Of a stretch of DNA of 64,000 nt, positions 11,758 to 21,432 are shown one piece after another (positions within the stretch are counted from its first letter, which is position 1; every line of letters starts with the position of its first letter). Origin of the DNA: Armigeres subalbatus. Lineage: Eukaryota; Arthropoda; Insecta; Diptera; Culicidae. The notes under the pieces were generated by a model. The model was not told the DNA's origin. It worked only from the letters and a program-made list of their open reading frames with translations, and did not search any database. The stretch spans positions 217,471,783 through 217,535,782 of the forward strand of contig NC_085141.1 of the NCBI RefSeq assembly GCF_024139115.2, read 5' to 3'. The position numbers and the translations under genes are program-made.

Positions 11758-11986
11758 TTAAGGTCACTTCTGACGGAATCCAAGTTTAAAAGTGCTCGCG
11801 TTTTCGGGGGCACACCACTCGATACGGAAGCAACGCACAACTGTCATTTTTATTATTTCACGCATGCTGCGACGCAGCAAAGCTAAATCAACAAAAATTA
11901 CAGTTGTTCGTCGCCTCTGAATCGAGTTGTGTGCCCCCGAAAACGCGAACACTTTGGAACTTGGATTCCGTCTGGAGTGACCTTAA
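11758..11986. mobile_element. TTAA-flanked fold-back MITE, fuller copy
   Basis: TTAA at 11758-11761 and 11983-11986 bound arms starting GGTCAC, with GACGGAATCCAAGT, GTGCTCGCGTTTTCG and GGGGGCACAC on the left and their inverses on the right. The arms are about 100 bp. The centre holds the short palindrome GCTGCGACGCAGC. TTAA duplications point to a piggyBac-type transposase acting in trans (inference). Confidence 0.85.
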
Positions 11987-12007
11987 AACTTGTATACCTA
12001 AAAAGTC

Positions 12008-12110
12008 AATTTTTTTTTCGATGGATCTCCTAGACCGGCCCAGAAGTTGAACCCAGCCTCCTTCAGCATAGTCTTGCTTGGCAGCCACGCATCTTCCCGC
12101 TAAGGAAGGC
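12008..12110 (-). mobile_element. Truncated tRNA-headed SINE
   Basis: On the minus strand the sequence reads AAGCAAGACTATGCTGA, GGCTGGGTTCAACTTCTGGG and CCGGTCTAGGAGATCCATCG, ending in an A-run. It matches the head of the SINE at 604-872 but stops soon after the tRNA-like part. Confidence 0.65.
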
Positions 12111-12148
12111 CTCCCAGAATATGTAGAAGTAGTTTTCAAAATTTCAAT

Positions 12149-12850
12149 TGCCCCTTATACCGGGCAGATACATCCATTTAAAGAAGGCGTTACCCCTCCT
12201 TTCGCCTTATACCGGGCAGACGCGCTCATTTAAAGAAGGCATTATCAACTCTATTCGCCTTATACCGGGCAGATGCGTCCATTTAAAGAAGACGTTACCC
12301 CACCCTTCGCCTTATACCGGGCAGACGCGTTTTTCCAAAGAAGGCATTATCAACTCGTTTCGCCTTATATTGGGCAGATGCATCCATTTAAAGAAGGCGT
12401 TACCCCACCCTTCGCCTTATACCGGGCAGACCCATTCTTTTAAAGAGGACATTATCAACTCTTTTCACCTTATACCGGGCAGATGCATTCATTTAAAGAA
12501 GGCATTACCCCTCCCTTCGCCTTATACCGGGCAGAAGCGTTCTTTCAAATAAGGCATTATCAACTCCTTTCGCCTTATACCGAGTAGATGCATCCATTTA
12601 AAGAATGCATTTCCCCTCCCTTCGCCTTATACCGGACCGATGTATCCATTTAAAGAAGGCGTTACCCCTCCCCTCGCCGTATACCGCACAGACGCGTTCT
12701 TTTAAAGAAAGCATTATCAACTCCTTTTGCTTTATACCGGGCAAATGTATCCATTTAAAGAAGTCGTAATCCCTCCCTTTGCCTTATACCGGGAAGACGC
12801 GTTCTTTGAAGGAAGACATTAGCAACTCCTTTCGCCTTATACCGGGCAGT
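12149..12850. repeat. Satellite with alternating 52- and 53-bp units (105-bp dimer)
   Basis: CTTATACCGGGCAG-type starts lie at 12154, 12206, 12259, 12311, 12364, 12416, 12469, 12521, 12574, 12626, 12678, 12731, 12783 and 12836. The spacing is therefore 52, 53, 52, 53 and so on, except one 52-52 step, with little length drift. The two unit types differ: A reads ATCCATTTAAAGAAGGCGTTA then CCCCTCCCTT, while B reads GCGTTCTTTTAAAGAAGGCA then TTATCAACTCC. Because 105 is divisible by three, one plus frame stays open across four dimers (12148-12552). I take this as an artefact. Confidence 0.9.
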
Positions 12851-13299
12851 ACATATGGTGGGGTTTAAGGTTTTGAAACCCGCAACCCGAATTGCCGGAT
12901 TCGGGTTTGACAAATTAGTACTTTGGTCTCCACTATGGTTGATAATAGAACATGGAAAGTGTGTTCTCATCATCAGCTCCAACGTTTGTGAGTTAAAAAA
13001 ATCAGGTCTTGGTCGGGTACGGACTTAAGAAATAAAATACTGAAAATTATTTTATTCAGTTTTGTTAATCGTGAGGCTAGTTCGTTGTTTGGACTTACAT
13101 TTTTTTACACTTATCTGATATGAATTTTCCGGGGAAAACTTTTGTGCGGGCCTGAATAAATAAATTATCTCGGGCTCGGGTCGAGTACGGGTTTACGAAT
13201 ATAAAAATTCTCGGGTACGGGTCGGGTTTGCATTAAATCCAAAAAATAATTGTATGGATTGTATGTAATTAAGCAGAAATCGGTAAATATTTGAATGAT
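12851..13299. other. Spacer, no gene seen
   Basis: Short G-rich phrases repeat loosely (GGGTTTGACA, TCGGGTACGGG, CTCGGGTCGAGTACGGG at about 13170-13190). This suggests a decayed simple repeat. No coding or RNA signal is seen. Confidence 0.4.
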
Positions 13300-13480
13300 A
13301 ATTATTCTAACTGAATTCCGCCAAATGGCATTCCGCGGAATGATTTTCGGTGAAAAGGTACATTCCGCGAAATGTCTTTCGGAAAAAAGGTGCATTCCAC
13401 GAAATGTGTTTCGGAGAGTTGATACATTCCGCGGAATGTCGTACCGCAAAAAAAAATCCGTGGAAAGTTTTTCGGCGAAA
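13300..13480. repeat. Degenerate CATTCCGCGGAATG phrase repeat, block 2
   Basis: GCATTCCGCGGAATGATT, ACATTCCGCGAAATGTC, GCATTCCACGAAATGTG and ACATTCCGCGGAATGTCG occur at spacings of about 35 bp, separated by TTTCGG-type linkers. The core is a perfect dyad in two of the four copies. Open frames of 62-111 codons here are shadows of the repeat. Confidence 0.8.
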
Positions 13481-13492
13481 TAGTATACCACC

Positions 13493-13689
13493 ACTTTCAC
13501 CTACTCAGCGACTGAGTAACATTGTATTGCCCTTTCTTTTTTACCACGAAAACTTTACTCAATTTCCATCATAAACAGAACTACTCAAAACTATGAGAAG
13601 TCCTGTTTTTGACGGAAATTGAGTAAAATTTCCGTGGGAAGAAAAGAGAGGGCAATATAATTTTACTCAGTCACTGAATAGGTGAAAGT
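13493..13689. mobile_element. Fold-back MITE of 197 bp
   Basis: It begins ACTTTCACCTACTCAG and ends CTGAATAGGTGAAAGT. The arms of about 85 bp share GACTGAGTAA, TTGCCCT and ACTCAATTTCC with their inverses (TTACTCAGTC, AGGGCAATA, GGAAATTGAGT). No coding capacity. It abuts the LINE ORF1 remnant. Confidence 0.85.
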
Positions 13690-13699
13690 ATGAGTGATC

Positions 13700-14935
13700 G
13701 CGTTAACTGGATTTTTGAATATGTCAACCAAGACCACATCAGCGGTCTGTGGTTGTGTGCGCAACGATGACGATGATTTGTGTTTGCAACGAACTGGGAG
13801 ACACCGTTCGTGCAATGGGCGCAGTCGGCTGGCTTGCAGTTGGGTTTATTAAGCCAGACGATTCGGTCTGACTCGGCGGCTGTGACAGCTCGGGGAAAGC
13901 CTTGGTGCTCGGGGGTTTTGCACCGTTCGCCTTCTTCGGTGTTTGTCGTGCCCCACTTTGCTTCGCAACGTTCGGATAGCTCTTCTGGACTAGCAGCTTT
14001 TTGTTTTGGACACACGATATGCCAGAATGCGCTTGTTCTTTTCAGTATATAAATACAATAGACGATTTGTTACTTGTAAACAATGTAGGCCTGTTGTCCA
14101 TCGATCGTGACCACGAATCGATGTTCCGATGGACTAGCATTCGGGCCGACCAATTGCCGAGCGGTATTCCACCGTATTCAACACATTCAACAACACATAG
14201 CTCTCGCAGCGAAAACACTTCACCGAACGCAATAAAAAATTGTACGTTTTTATTTCTGGCAGATCGTGCACTTTAACTTCTACACATCCATCTTCCATGG
14301 TGATGCGAAACTTGTACTTTTTCCCCGCGTGCTCCGCTTCATGCTTCTCATCATGTTCTTGTACTATTCGTTGTGCCAGGTTATCAACCTTGACGAACGC
14401 ACACTGTTCACCTCTGTGGCACTGTAGTCTCAACACTTCCTCTTTCTTCAGACCGAGTATCGTGCGGAAAAGCCGTGGACCTTTTCGAATGACGGTTTCT
14501 CCGGGAAACTCGAATAGTCAATATGAAAAGTATTTTCTCGCCTCATCGCGGATCAGACGGAATCGAACTTTAACCAGCTGTAATCGATCACTTGACTTTC
14601 CAATTCGGTGTTAAATATTCTGAGTTTCACTTAGGTGAAGTTTGCATTGTAACAGCACCGAAAAATATCACCCATTTCCCACCTGTCAGAAGAGAATCAT
14701 GGAATCGGCCTTTCTTCCCATTCAAAACATCCTCCAACAGGTGGAGGTTGGTTCCCAGGACTTTCACGACTGCTGGAACAAACTTCATCTCTAGCTTGCT
14801 GTTGATTTGGTCCATCTTCGAGAACAGAATAAATAAATGTCCAGCGCCAAAACAAATTCTCGACCTTGAACGCTCGCTCGTGGCTGTTTTTGATCCGCTC
14901 GATGATGAGCTTCTGAACGGACGCTCCTGCGAAAG
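13700..14935 (-). mobile_element. Non-LTR retrotransposon ORF1 (gag-like) remnant
   Basis: Minus-strand pieces in order from 14935 read RSVQKLIIERIKNSHERAF, DQINSKLEMKFVPAVVKVLG, a 14134-14436 piece with HRGEQCAFVKVDNLAQRIVQ and YKFRITMEDGCVEVKVHDL, then VVTIDGQQAYIVY, and a piece ending VCPKQK. The order (charged coiled-coil-like start, RRM-like middle, Cys-containing tail) fits an ORF1 RNA-binding protein of an I/LOA-type LINE, by family logic only. Stops and frameshifts occur throughout. It lies head to head with the Jockey element that starts near 14936. Confidence 0.6.
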
Positions 14936-17929
14936 CCGTAAGGAAGGTCCTAACCCACCCGAAACAATCGAGTCATCGGAAGGTATCAGCTTTGAACTAT
15001 CAGATCATCAATCTTCGGTTTTCTGTCATCTAAGTCGTACTGGTCGTGTTTCTGTGGATAGGGGAAGGACCTTCCGAACTCCCATCGCAGGCAAGTACTC
15101 AGTCGATCTTCTTCATTTCGTACCTGATGTACTTTCCGTTTCTAGTGACCTCAGCTTCGATGCTTCCAATGCATCAAATATTTATGAAACAATATCATCG
15201 TTTGTAAACCTTTGTCATGCATCTGCCAATCGACCGGGATGCAAGCCTGCAAGTCGTATGGAAGCCCCTAAGCACCCCATCACAGTCGTGCATTCCCAGC
15301 CAGCGACCAACAGTCATTCCGGCCCTGTGTATGGGTGTGGTGGAGGGGTCTTCCAAAACCCAAATGCAGGCAAGTACACACATGCTTTCAATAATGACCA
15401 TTCACTACCTGATGAAGACATACTTCCTAGTCAACTTTCATCGGTTCATTCATTCGACCACCGATCGCCACCGGGATGCACGCTAGCCAGTCAAAAGGAA
15501 GCCCCAAAGCCCCCCATCACAGTCACGTATTCCCTGCCAGCGGCCGACAGCCATCCCGGACCTGTGTATGGGTGTGGTAGAGGGGTCTTCCAAAATCCGA
15601 ATGCAGGCAAGTATATATCCGCAACAAGCGTCTTCACTGTTTCAAATGTACTTGCTACCTGTCAAATTGCTATTGGGCAATTCACCTCAATAGAAGCTGT
15701 TTGGGTGAAAGTGAGTCTTACTACACAAAACGTTTTCATTGGTGCACTGTATATCCCTCCTGACAGACGTCACGATTGTAACATAATGCAACAGCACTTA
15801 GGAGCAATTGAATACGCATCTTCTTTGACTGACCTGATGGATGTACTTCTTCTACTTGGAGATTTCAATCAACCTGGTCTTATTTGGTCACCCTCTGGCC
15901 ACCGGTTTGCGTTTCTTGATTCGGAAAACTCGACGACTACTCCTGCCAGCCGCCTTCTCATCGATGGAACTGCTTTTTTTTGGATTAAGCCAGATTAATT
16001 TGATAACAAATTTCCAATCACACTTCCTGGATTTGGTGTTCGTGAGCGAAAATTTAATTCCTGACTGTACGGTCATCGAGGCATCGGATTCCATAGTTCC
16101 TGCTCTAGAAATAACTATTGCAAATAGCTGCCATGTTAGCTTTGACGATAGCTCAGATGTCGATGGCTTGAATTTCCGCAAGACTGATTTCCAATCACTC
16201 CGACGCAGTTTGTCCCGATTCGACTGGAGCGCATTGAAAGACTTGGACATCGACTCAGCAGTTAACCGTTTCAACTGTTTTCTACGGGAGTGTGTATCTG
16301 CATCCGTACCGAAGCGCCAACCTCCAAGAAAACCACCATGGACGAACGCTTCTTTACGCAATCTAAAACGGGCACGCGCCAGAGCTCTTCGCGCTCTTGC
16401 TAATTGTCGTTGTACTATAACTAAAAGGAACTTCTCAATTGCCAGCAATTGTTATCGCCGCTATAACATGCAACTTTACAAGCAGTATGTGTGTCGTATG
16501 CAGCAGAATCTTCGGCGCAATCCCAAGGGGTTTTGGTCGTTCGTTAATACTAAGAGGAATGAAATCGGTCTACTGTCAAGATTATTCCTTGACAACAACG
16601 TTGCATTGAATGCTGAGGACAAATGCTTTTTGCTAAGCACTTCTCGTCCGTCTTCTCAGTAGCTTCGCCGTCTCAAGCTGACATTTTGGGTGCATTAAGT
16701 GATGTATCTGACGGCGCTTTCGGCATCGACCTTTTTTACGTTGAGACTTATATGGTTGTTTCGGCTATTAATAGAATCAAATCATCATTCTCTGCTGGTC
16801 CTAGCGTAATTCCTTCGGCAGTGTTAAAAAAATGCTCCGATCACTTCGTCAGCAAAAAACTTGGATGCTCTGCAACATTCTGCAACTGGCTACATTCCTA
16901 CCTAGTGCAACGCCAAGTAACCATAAACATAGGAAACCACTCATCTCGTTGTTTTTCGAATAGCTCCGGAGCCCGCTTGGTCCATTGCTGTTTTCGATCT
17001 TCGTGAATGATGTTACCTTCATTCTGCAGTGTGGAGGACTGCTGTTGTTTGCGGACGATCTTAAAATTTACCTCGTTGTTCGAAACCTGGCGGACTGCCT
17101 AGAATTGCAAAAACGTTTAGATATCTTCAATGATTGGTGTGATCGAAACATGATGGTTCTCGCCATCGCTAAATGCAACGTGATAAGCTTTCGTCGCACT
17201 GTAGATACCATGATCTTTGATTATAATATTGCTGGTACTACTCTACAACGTGTCGTCCATATAAAAGACCTCGGTGTCATATTGGATGATAGGTTAACCT
17301 ACAATCGTCACTTATCTACTACTATTGACAAAGCGAATCGCCAGCTCGGATTCATGTTCAAAATTTCCAGTGAATTTCGAGATCCGTTGTGTTTCAAAGC
17401 ACTCTACTGCTCATTAGTACGGTCCCATTTGGAATTTGCTTCAGTTGTTTGGAATCCTTATTAAGCTGTATGGACGGCTCGGCACTACGTCATCCCCCTT
17501 GGAGGGACTCGCTCAATCTTCCACCATACGCTGATCGTTGTCGCTTACTAGGACTGGATACTCTTGGCAAGCGAAGGAATGTGGCTCAAGCAGTTTTTAT
17601 CGCTAAATTATTGCTCTCTGAATACGATGTGCCAGATTTGTTGACAAAGATACAACTTTACGCACCCTCTCGTACACTCCGGCCTAGAGATTTATTGTAT
17701 GAAGCAGTTCAAAGCACGAACTATGCCGCCAACAGCTGCTTCGTCGCTTCAACGAAGGAGCCATTTATTTCGACTTCAACATCAACGCATCTAGATTTCG
17801 GTATTGTTTGACAAGATATTTTAATGACTGACAATGTTCCAAATAGTAATTAAGTTTTCATGTAGACCATACAGTCAGATGAAATATAAATAAATAAATA
17901 AATAAATAAATGAATAAATAAATACGGCG
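14936..17929 (+). mobile_element. Decayed Jockey-clade LINE with repeated N-terminal module
   Basis: Plus-strand frames join across at least four frameshifts. First come two copies of a 79-codon module (15234-15470, 15471-15707) containing EAPKHPITV/EAPKPPITV and GVFQNPNAGKY. Next is an endonuclease part (VFIGALYIPPDR, LLLGDFNQPGL), then LDLVFVSENL after a shift near an eight-T run at about 15975. The linker before RT follows (NPKGFWSFVNTKRNE). The RT lacks its central fingers block: the frame jumps from AVLKKCSDHFV to KLGCSATFCNWLHSYL near 16850. The catalytic FADDLKIYLV is at about 17055. The end is VGHxxx-free Jockey-type text (IKDLGVILDDRLTY) and an (AAAT)n tail at 17886-17922. It is non-functional. 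Confidence 0.85.
17886..17922 (+). repeat. (AAAT)n 3' tail
   Basis: About nine AAAT/AATG units follow CAGTCAGATGAAATAT at the 3' end of the Jockey element. The same end (CAGTCAGATGAAAAATG then AAATAAATAAAT) closes the fragment at 24034-24184, so this is the true element terminus. Confidence 0.9.
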
Positions 17930-17955
17930 AATCGTCGACAATCTCATCCCCTCAC

Positions 17956-18243
17956 CTAACCGGTGGTTGTTAGATTTTCTAACAATTCTGTATAAGAATC
18001 TAACAAAACTTGTATAAGAACTGGGCATATGCGAAATTGATCCAACACTTGATCCACTGTGAATACGGTATCGGATACTATTTTCGAGAGCGCAACCGGT
18101 ACTACGTTGATGGAGCCTTTCCGATAATGCATCTCGAAGTCAAACGCGTTTAGCCGCAGTAACCATCTACTCATCAAGGCTGTTGGATTTTTCATGGTCG
18201 CAGTACACGACGAACTTGAGCCTTTCCACGCACGCTCAATCAA
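17956..18243 (-). mobile_element. Ty3/gypsy RNase H fragment
   Basis: The 95-codon minus frame contains KNPTALMSRWLLRLNAFDFE and MHYRKGSINVVPVALSKI. This is the stretch at the end of the gypsy RNase H domain, usually followed by VPDALSR. Here that Asp is Val. It is cut on both sides, with no RT or integrase attached, so it is an inactive scrap. The integrase remnant at 2.2-2.9 kb is too far away and too decayed to link to it. Confidence 0.85.
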
Positions 18244-19000
18244 TAGTTACTTGATTGTTTTCAATACTTTCACTACTTACGAGTTACGATCAATGGAAAA
18301 GTACTGTGCAAATAAACGTATAAGTACAAAGTCGGATGAAGAATTAGAGTTATCAAGAATCAATGCACATATTATGTTGATCCTCCTGATGTACACAGTT
18401 TTAATTAAATTTATTTATCTTCATCTTCAGTATTAACTGTACAGACTGGTTTAGAATTTATATGATAACTAAAAATTTGCCTTAATCTAGTTTTAAATTT
18501 CGTTCTGCTACAATTAAAATCGAACCAATCAATTCGTCGTTGAGGAAGTTGAAGCAACGTTCAAGCGGGAGATTTTGCCCAAACATTGTGGAGTGTCGGA
18601 CAGACTGGAAGAGCTGACGTTGGTGGGAGCGACTTCACCGCAGAGTACTTTTGAAAGGTTGAATTCATTTTGAGGTTAAAATGGTTATCCGACATACTTT
18701 ATGTTATCCAAGGGCTTCCGCAAGTCCAGGCCCTAGGATCTAGAACAAAGACAGCGTCCTCATTCTAAAATTGCTCCCGGCAATTTTCCGCCCAATTTTT
18801 CGCTAACCACCGGAAAGTAGACAGAAAATAGATTTTAATACATAATATCAGATCTTTTCGAATCTTTCCCAAAAAAGTTTAGCCAAATTTCATTTTCCCA
18901 TACATATTTGTTCGGGACACGCTTTACGGAATGAACTTCAACAAGGCACAAGCTACAATCAAAAAATTTGGAACTTGCTCATTCAATATATATGTTAAAC
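18244..19000. other. Spacer with one short open plus-strand segment
   Basis: The 18520-18675 segment is open without an obvious ATG and reads protein-like (VVEEVEATFKREILP, then LEELTLVGATSPQSTFERL). It could be a retroelement gag scrap or an exon end; I do not recognise it. The rest is AT-rich with no signal. Confidence 0.3.
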
Positions 19001-19252
19001 TAGCAGACCCGACAAACTTCGTTTCGCCTAAAATTGATTTATTCTCTGCTTAATTCTCGAGTTATGCAGATTTTTTTGTTTCATTTGTATGGGAACCCCC
19101 CTTTCCAAAGGGGGGAGGAGTCTCGAACCATTTTAAAAACTATCCCCGGCCCTAAAAACCTATGCATACAAATTTTCACGCCAATCGGTTCAGTAGTTTC
19201 GGAGTCTATAAGGTTCAGACAGACAGAAATTAATTTTTATGTATATAGATTA
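19001..19252 (+). mobile_element. Dispersed short repeat ending TATATAGATT (RTE-tail or SINE-like)
   Basis: It starts TAGCAGACCCGACAAACTTC and contains TTTGTATGGGAACCCCCC and CCAATCGGTTCAGTAGTTT. It ends CAGACAGACAGAAATTAA plus TTTTTATGTATATAGATT. This wording is very common in insect genomes. I place it with RTE-derived tails or SINEs only tentatively. A related copy is at 60741-61042. Confidence 0.7.
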
Positions 19253-19901
19253 AAAAAATATGGGCTTCACGAAAATCATGAAAAAAATTTTGAGGTTTTG
19301 TCCGGCTTTCCGCCACTGTGCGACGGGCTGGAATATGAAAGTTAACTTGCTGCAAAAGCTCTGGGCAGTCCACGTGGTTGTTTATAATGTCAAATGCAAA
19401 AACCCTCTGCAAATCTCCACGTCGTTGTCGACGGGTTTCGAGTCGAATCAGTTGGCATCGCTATTCGTAGTGCGGTAACCTCAAAGGATTATTCCACGGC
19501 AGTCGTCTGAGGGCAAAACGAACAAAACTACGTTGGGCCCTTTCGATTTCATCTGGATATTGTGATAGAGCGCCCATACCTGCACAGCATATTCGTGTAT
19601 ACTTCGCACAAGGCAGCAGTACAGGCTTTTCAAGGAGTAAACGTCATCAAAATCTGCAGCGTTCTGGCGCATGAAGCCTAGCACTGCGAAGGCCTTGGCA
19701 GTAGTCGTTGCAATATGCTTATTAAAATTCAGCTTGCGGTCAATCGTAGCTCCCAGGTCTTTTTTTGAGCTCACACTAATCAGTTCGTTTCCTCATGCCG
19801 AGTAACGAAAGTTTGTCTGCGTTCTGCATCTGGTAAAACTTATTGAGTAGCATTTCGACGCATTTATCTCCATACCATTTGAACATCACCATTTCGCTAT
19901 G

Positions 19902-20262
19902 ACATCTAGATCTGCGATGCTCTCGTTTAATAAACAATGTGCACTCGCTTGGCTGTGGGTATACAATAGTAAAGCACATGTGGAGATTGGACAAATCAAG
20001 CATCCGAAAGATATTCAATTTGCAAAAAAGAGAGCTAACCACGGTGGAGGTTGGTACTCGGATTCTGATGGCTTTTCCGCAAACGTGACCTTTAAGTGGT
20101 CTTGTTGTGTAGGGGTTATCACGCCTATCTAGAGAGTAGGAGGTTGAGGGTTCGAGTCCCTCCAAGACACGTGGATTCTTTTTCGCAAATTTCATATCAA
20201 TTTGTCCATTTCGAAACATATGCTGTGCATATGCACAGCCAAGATATTTAACATCTAGATCT
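19902..20262 (+). mobile_element. 337-bp insertion carrying a tRNA-like cloverleaf, 12-bp target duplication
   Basis: ACATCTAGATCT occurs at 19902-19913 and 20251-20262, and joining these restores the Jockey reading QQDLDV then IAKWC. Between them lie 337 bp. The two sides are partly inverted copies: CTTGGCTGTG ... GGACAAAT ... TTTGCAAAAAAG on the left against the inverse of TTTTTCGCAAATTTC ... ATTTGTCC ... CACAGCCAAG on the right. The tRNA-like block is off-centre at 20098-20169. It is either an unusual SINE or a fold-back element that captured a tRNA gene. Confidence 0.75.
20098..20169 (+). other. 72-nt tRNA-like cloverleaf, anticodon position AGA
   Basis: All arms can be drawn. The acceptor is GGTCTTG with CAAGACA (first pair mismatched). 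The D arm is GTG/CAC around TAGGGGTTAT. The anticodon arm is CCTAT/GTAGG with loop CTAGAGA, which puts AGA at 34-36. The variable loop is AGGTT, and the T arm is GAGGG/CCCTC around TTCGAGT. The body resembles eukaryotic tRNA-Val (GTGTAGNGGTTATCACG), not a Ser tRNA, which would need a long variable arm. No T-run terminator directly follows (TTCTTTTTCGC comes at about 20176-20186 and could serve). It could be a live tRNA, a pseudogene or a SINE head; pseudogene or SINE is likelier. Confidence 0.55.
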
Positions 20263-21333
20263 TGTTGCAGCACAAGACAATCGGTCAATAATCGAATAAT
20301 TCGAAATATTTTCAAATCGTCGGCATACATGAGGCGATGAGATTGATTTCATTTTTCAGCATAAATCGTTCACGAAAATGAAAAAAATCAGCGGCCCTAT
20401 GTGAATGCTGTGTGTCAATCCGGATAGCGTAGGATATGTATTGGGTGAGACAGTGCCTAATTTAACAAAGGATGACTTACCAATCAGGTGAGAACGCACC
20501 CAAGTGACAATCCAGTCAGGAAATCCTAAAGGTTCTAATTTCTTTAAAGTTAATCCGTGAGGAGCTTTATCGAAAGCTTTCGAAAAGTCGATGTGAATGC
20601 TATCAACTTGACATCTCTTCTCCAGGTTAGAATTCAGCATGCTGGTGTGTATAGGTCATCAGGTTTGTTACAGTTGAGCGATTTCGTACAAAGCCATGTT
20701 GATACTCAGAGATAGCAGGTTTAGCAGCAACATACATACGTTCATGAATCAGCAGTTCGAGTGTTTTGGCCAGACAACTAAGAATCGAGATTGGACGATA
20801 GTTTCCATCATTATGGGAACTACCCGCCTTATGAATTGGAATAACTGCTGATAATTTCCAACCATCTGGGAAGACTCCTAGCGCAAGCGACATGTTGAAC
20901 AAAATGCAAACTGGCAATCCTAATACGTCAGCACATCGTTGAATGAAAACAGGAGGTAGTCTATTTGGACCTGGACCCTTCGATGGATCGATAGTTTCTA
21001 ATGCTTTTGAAATTTCAGCTACGAAGAATGTGGGGCGCGGAAAGTTCATGTTGTATGATGGAAGAGAGTTAAGAAGTTCAGTCGAATCTGGAGGAGGATT
21101 CGTATTGTACACCGACTGTTAAAAAAAGCGCATAGTTCAGCAGATTTAGCGATATCGTTTGATGTAACATTTTTCCTGGTTTTGATGAAGCTCCAGAAAG
21201 TTGACGGGTTCGATTTAACCTCATTTTGTACACGATGAACATACTCACGGAAGGTAGACGACACGACATTTTCGTACTCCGATTCAACGGTTTGCAGAAG
21301 AGATTTTGGTCAATAGTATAAACTTCGAAGTAT

Positions 21334-21430
21334 CCCTAGTAACATTTTGGTTTTATGCTGGTTTTATAACACTCTTTTAGAGTAAATTATGGTCTTCAAG
21401 AGCGTTATAAAACTTAAAATGTTACTTGGG
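21334..21430. mobile_element. 97-bp MITE, CCCAAGTAACATTTT family
   Basis: The termini are CCCTAGTAACATTTT and AAAATGTTACTTGGG, with AT on both sides (21332-21333, 21431-21432). Inner arms share TTTTATAAC/GTTATAAAA. It is short, AT-rich and non-coding. Confidence 0.85.
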
Positions 21431-21432
21431 AT

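Larger units (their letters stand above)
19260..21305 (-). mobile_element. 5'-truncated Jockey-clade LINE, interrupted by a tRNA-like insert
   Basis: Minus-strand order from 21305: EYVHRVQNEVKSNPSTFWSF; RT fingers KGPGPNRLPPVFIQRCADV and DGNYRPISILSCLAKTLELL; palm IDFSKAFDKAPHGL. A decayed turn (SGLTHSIHIGPL instead of GVPQGSxLGP) follows. YADDLKIFRIIRLL is the catalytic motif at about 20325. Then comes a 337-bp insert (see 19902-20262), followed by KWC, SSKKDLGATIDRKLNFNKHI, LKSLYCCLVRS, and the C-terminus FAFDIINNHVDCPELLQQ at about 19320-19400. Frameshifts and the insert make it dead. No poly-A-like tail can be placed because the next repeat starts at 19252. Confidence 0.85.

Noticed and set aside
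12148..12552. 134-codon repeat protein
   Set aside because: The 105-bp dimer is divisible by three, so the frame stays open by arithmetic; it starts and stops inside the satellite without gene signals.
14134..14614. Plus-strand 124-codon frame
   Set aside because: It is the antisense of the LINE ORF1 remnant, whose minus-strand text is protein-like in order.
2244..18243. One gypsy element linking the integrase (2.2-2.9 kb) and RNase H (18 kb) scraps
   Set aside because: Both are on the minus strand, but integrase lies on the far side of about 15 kb of unrelated elements, and no LTRs or RT join them.
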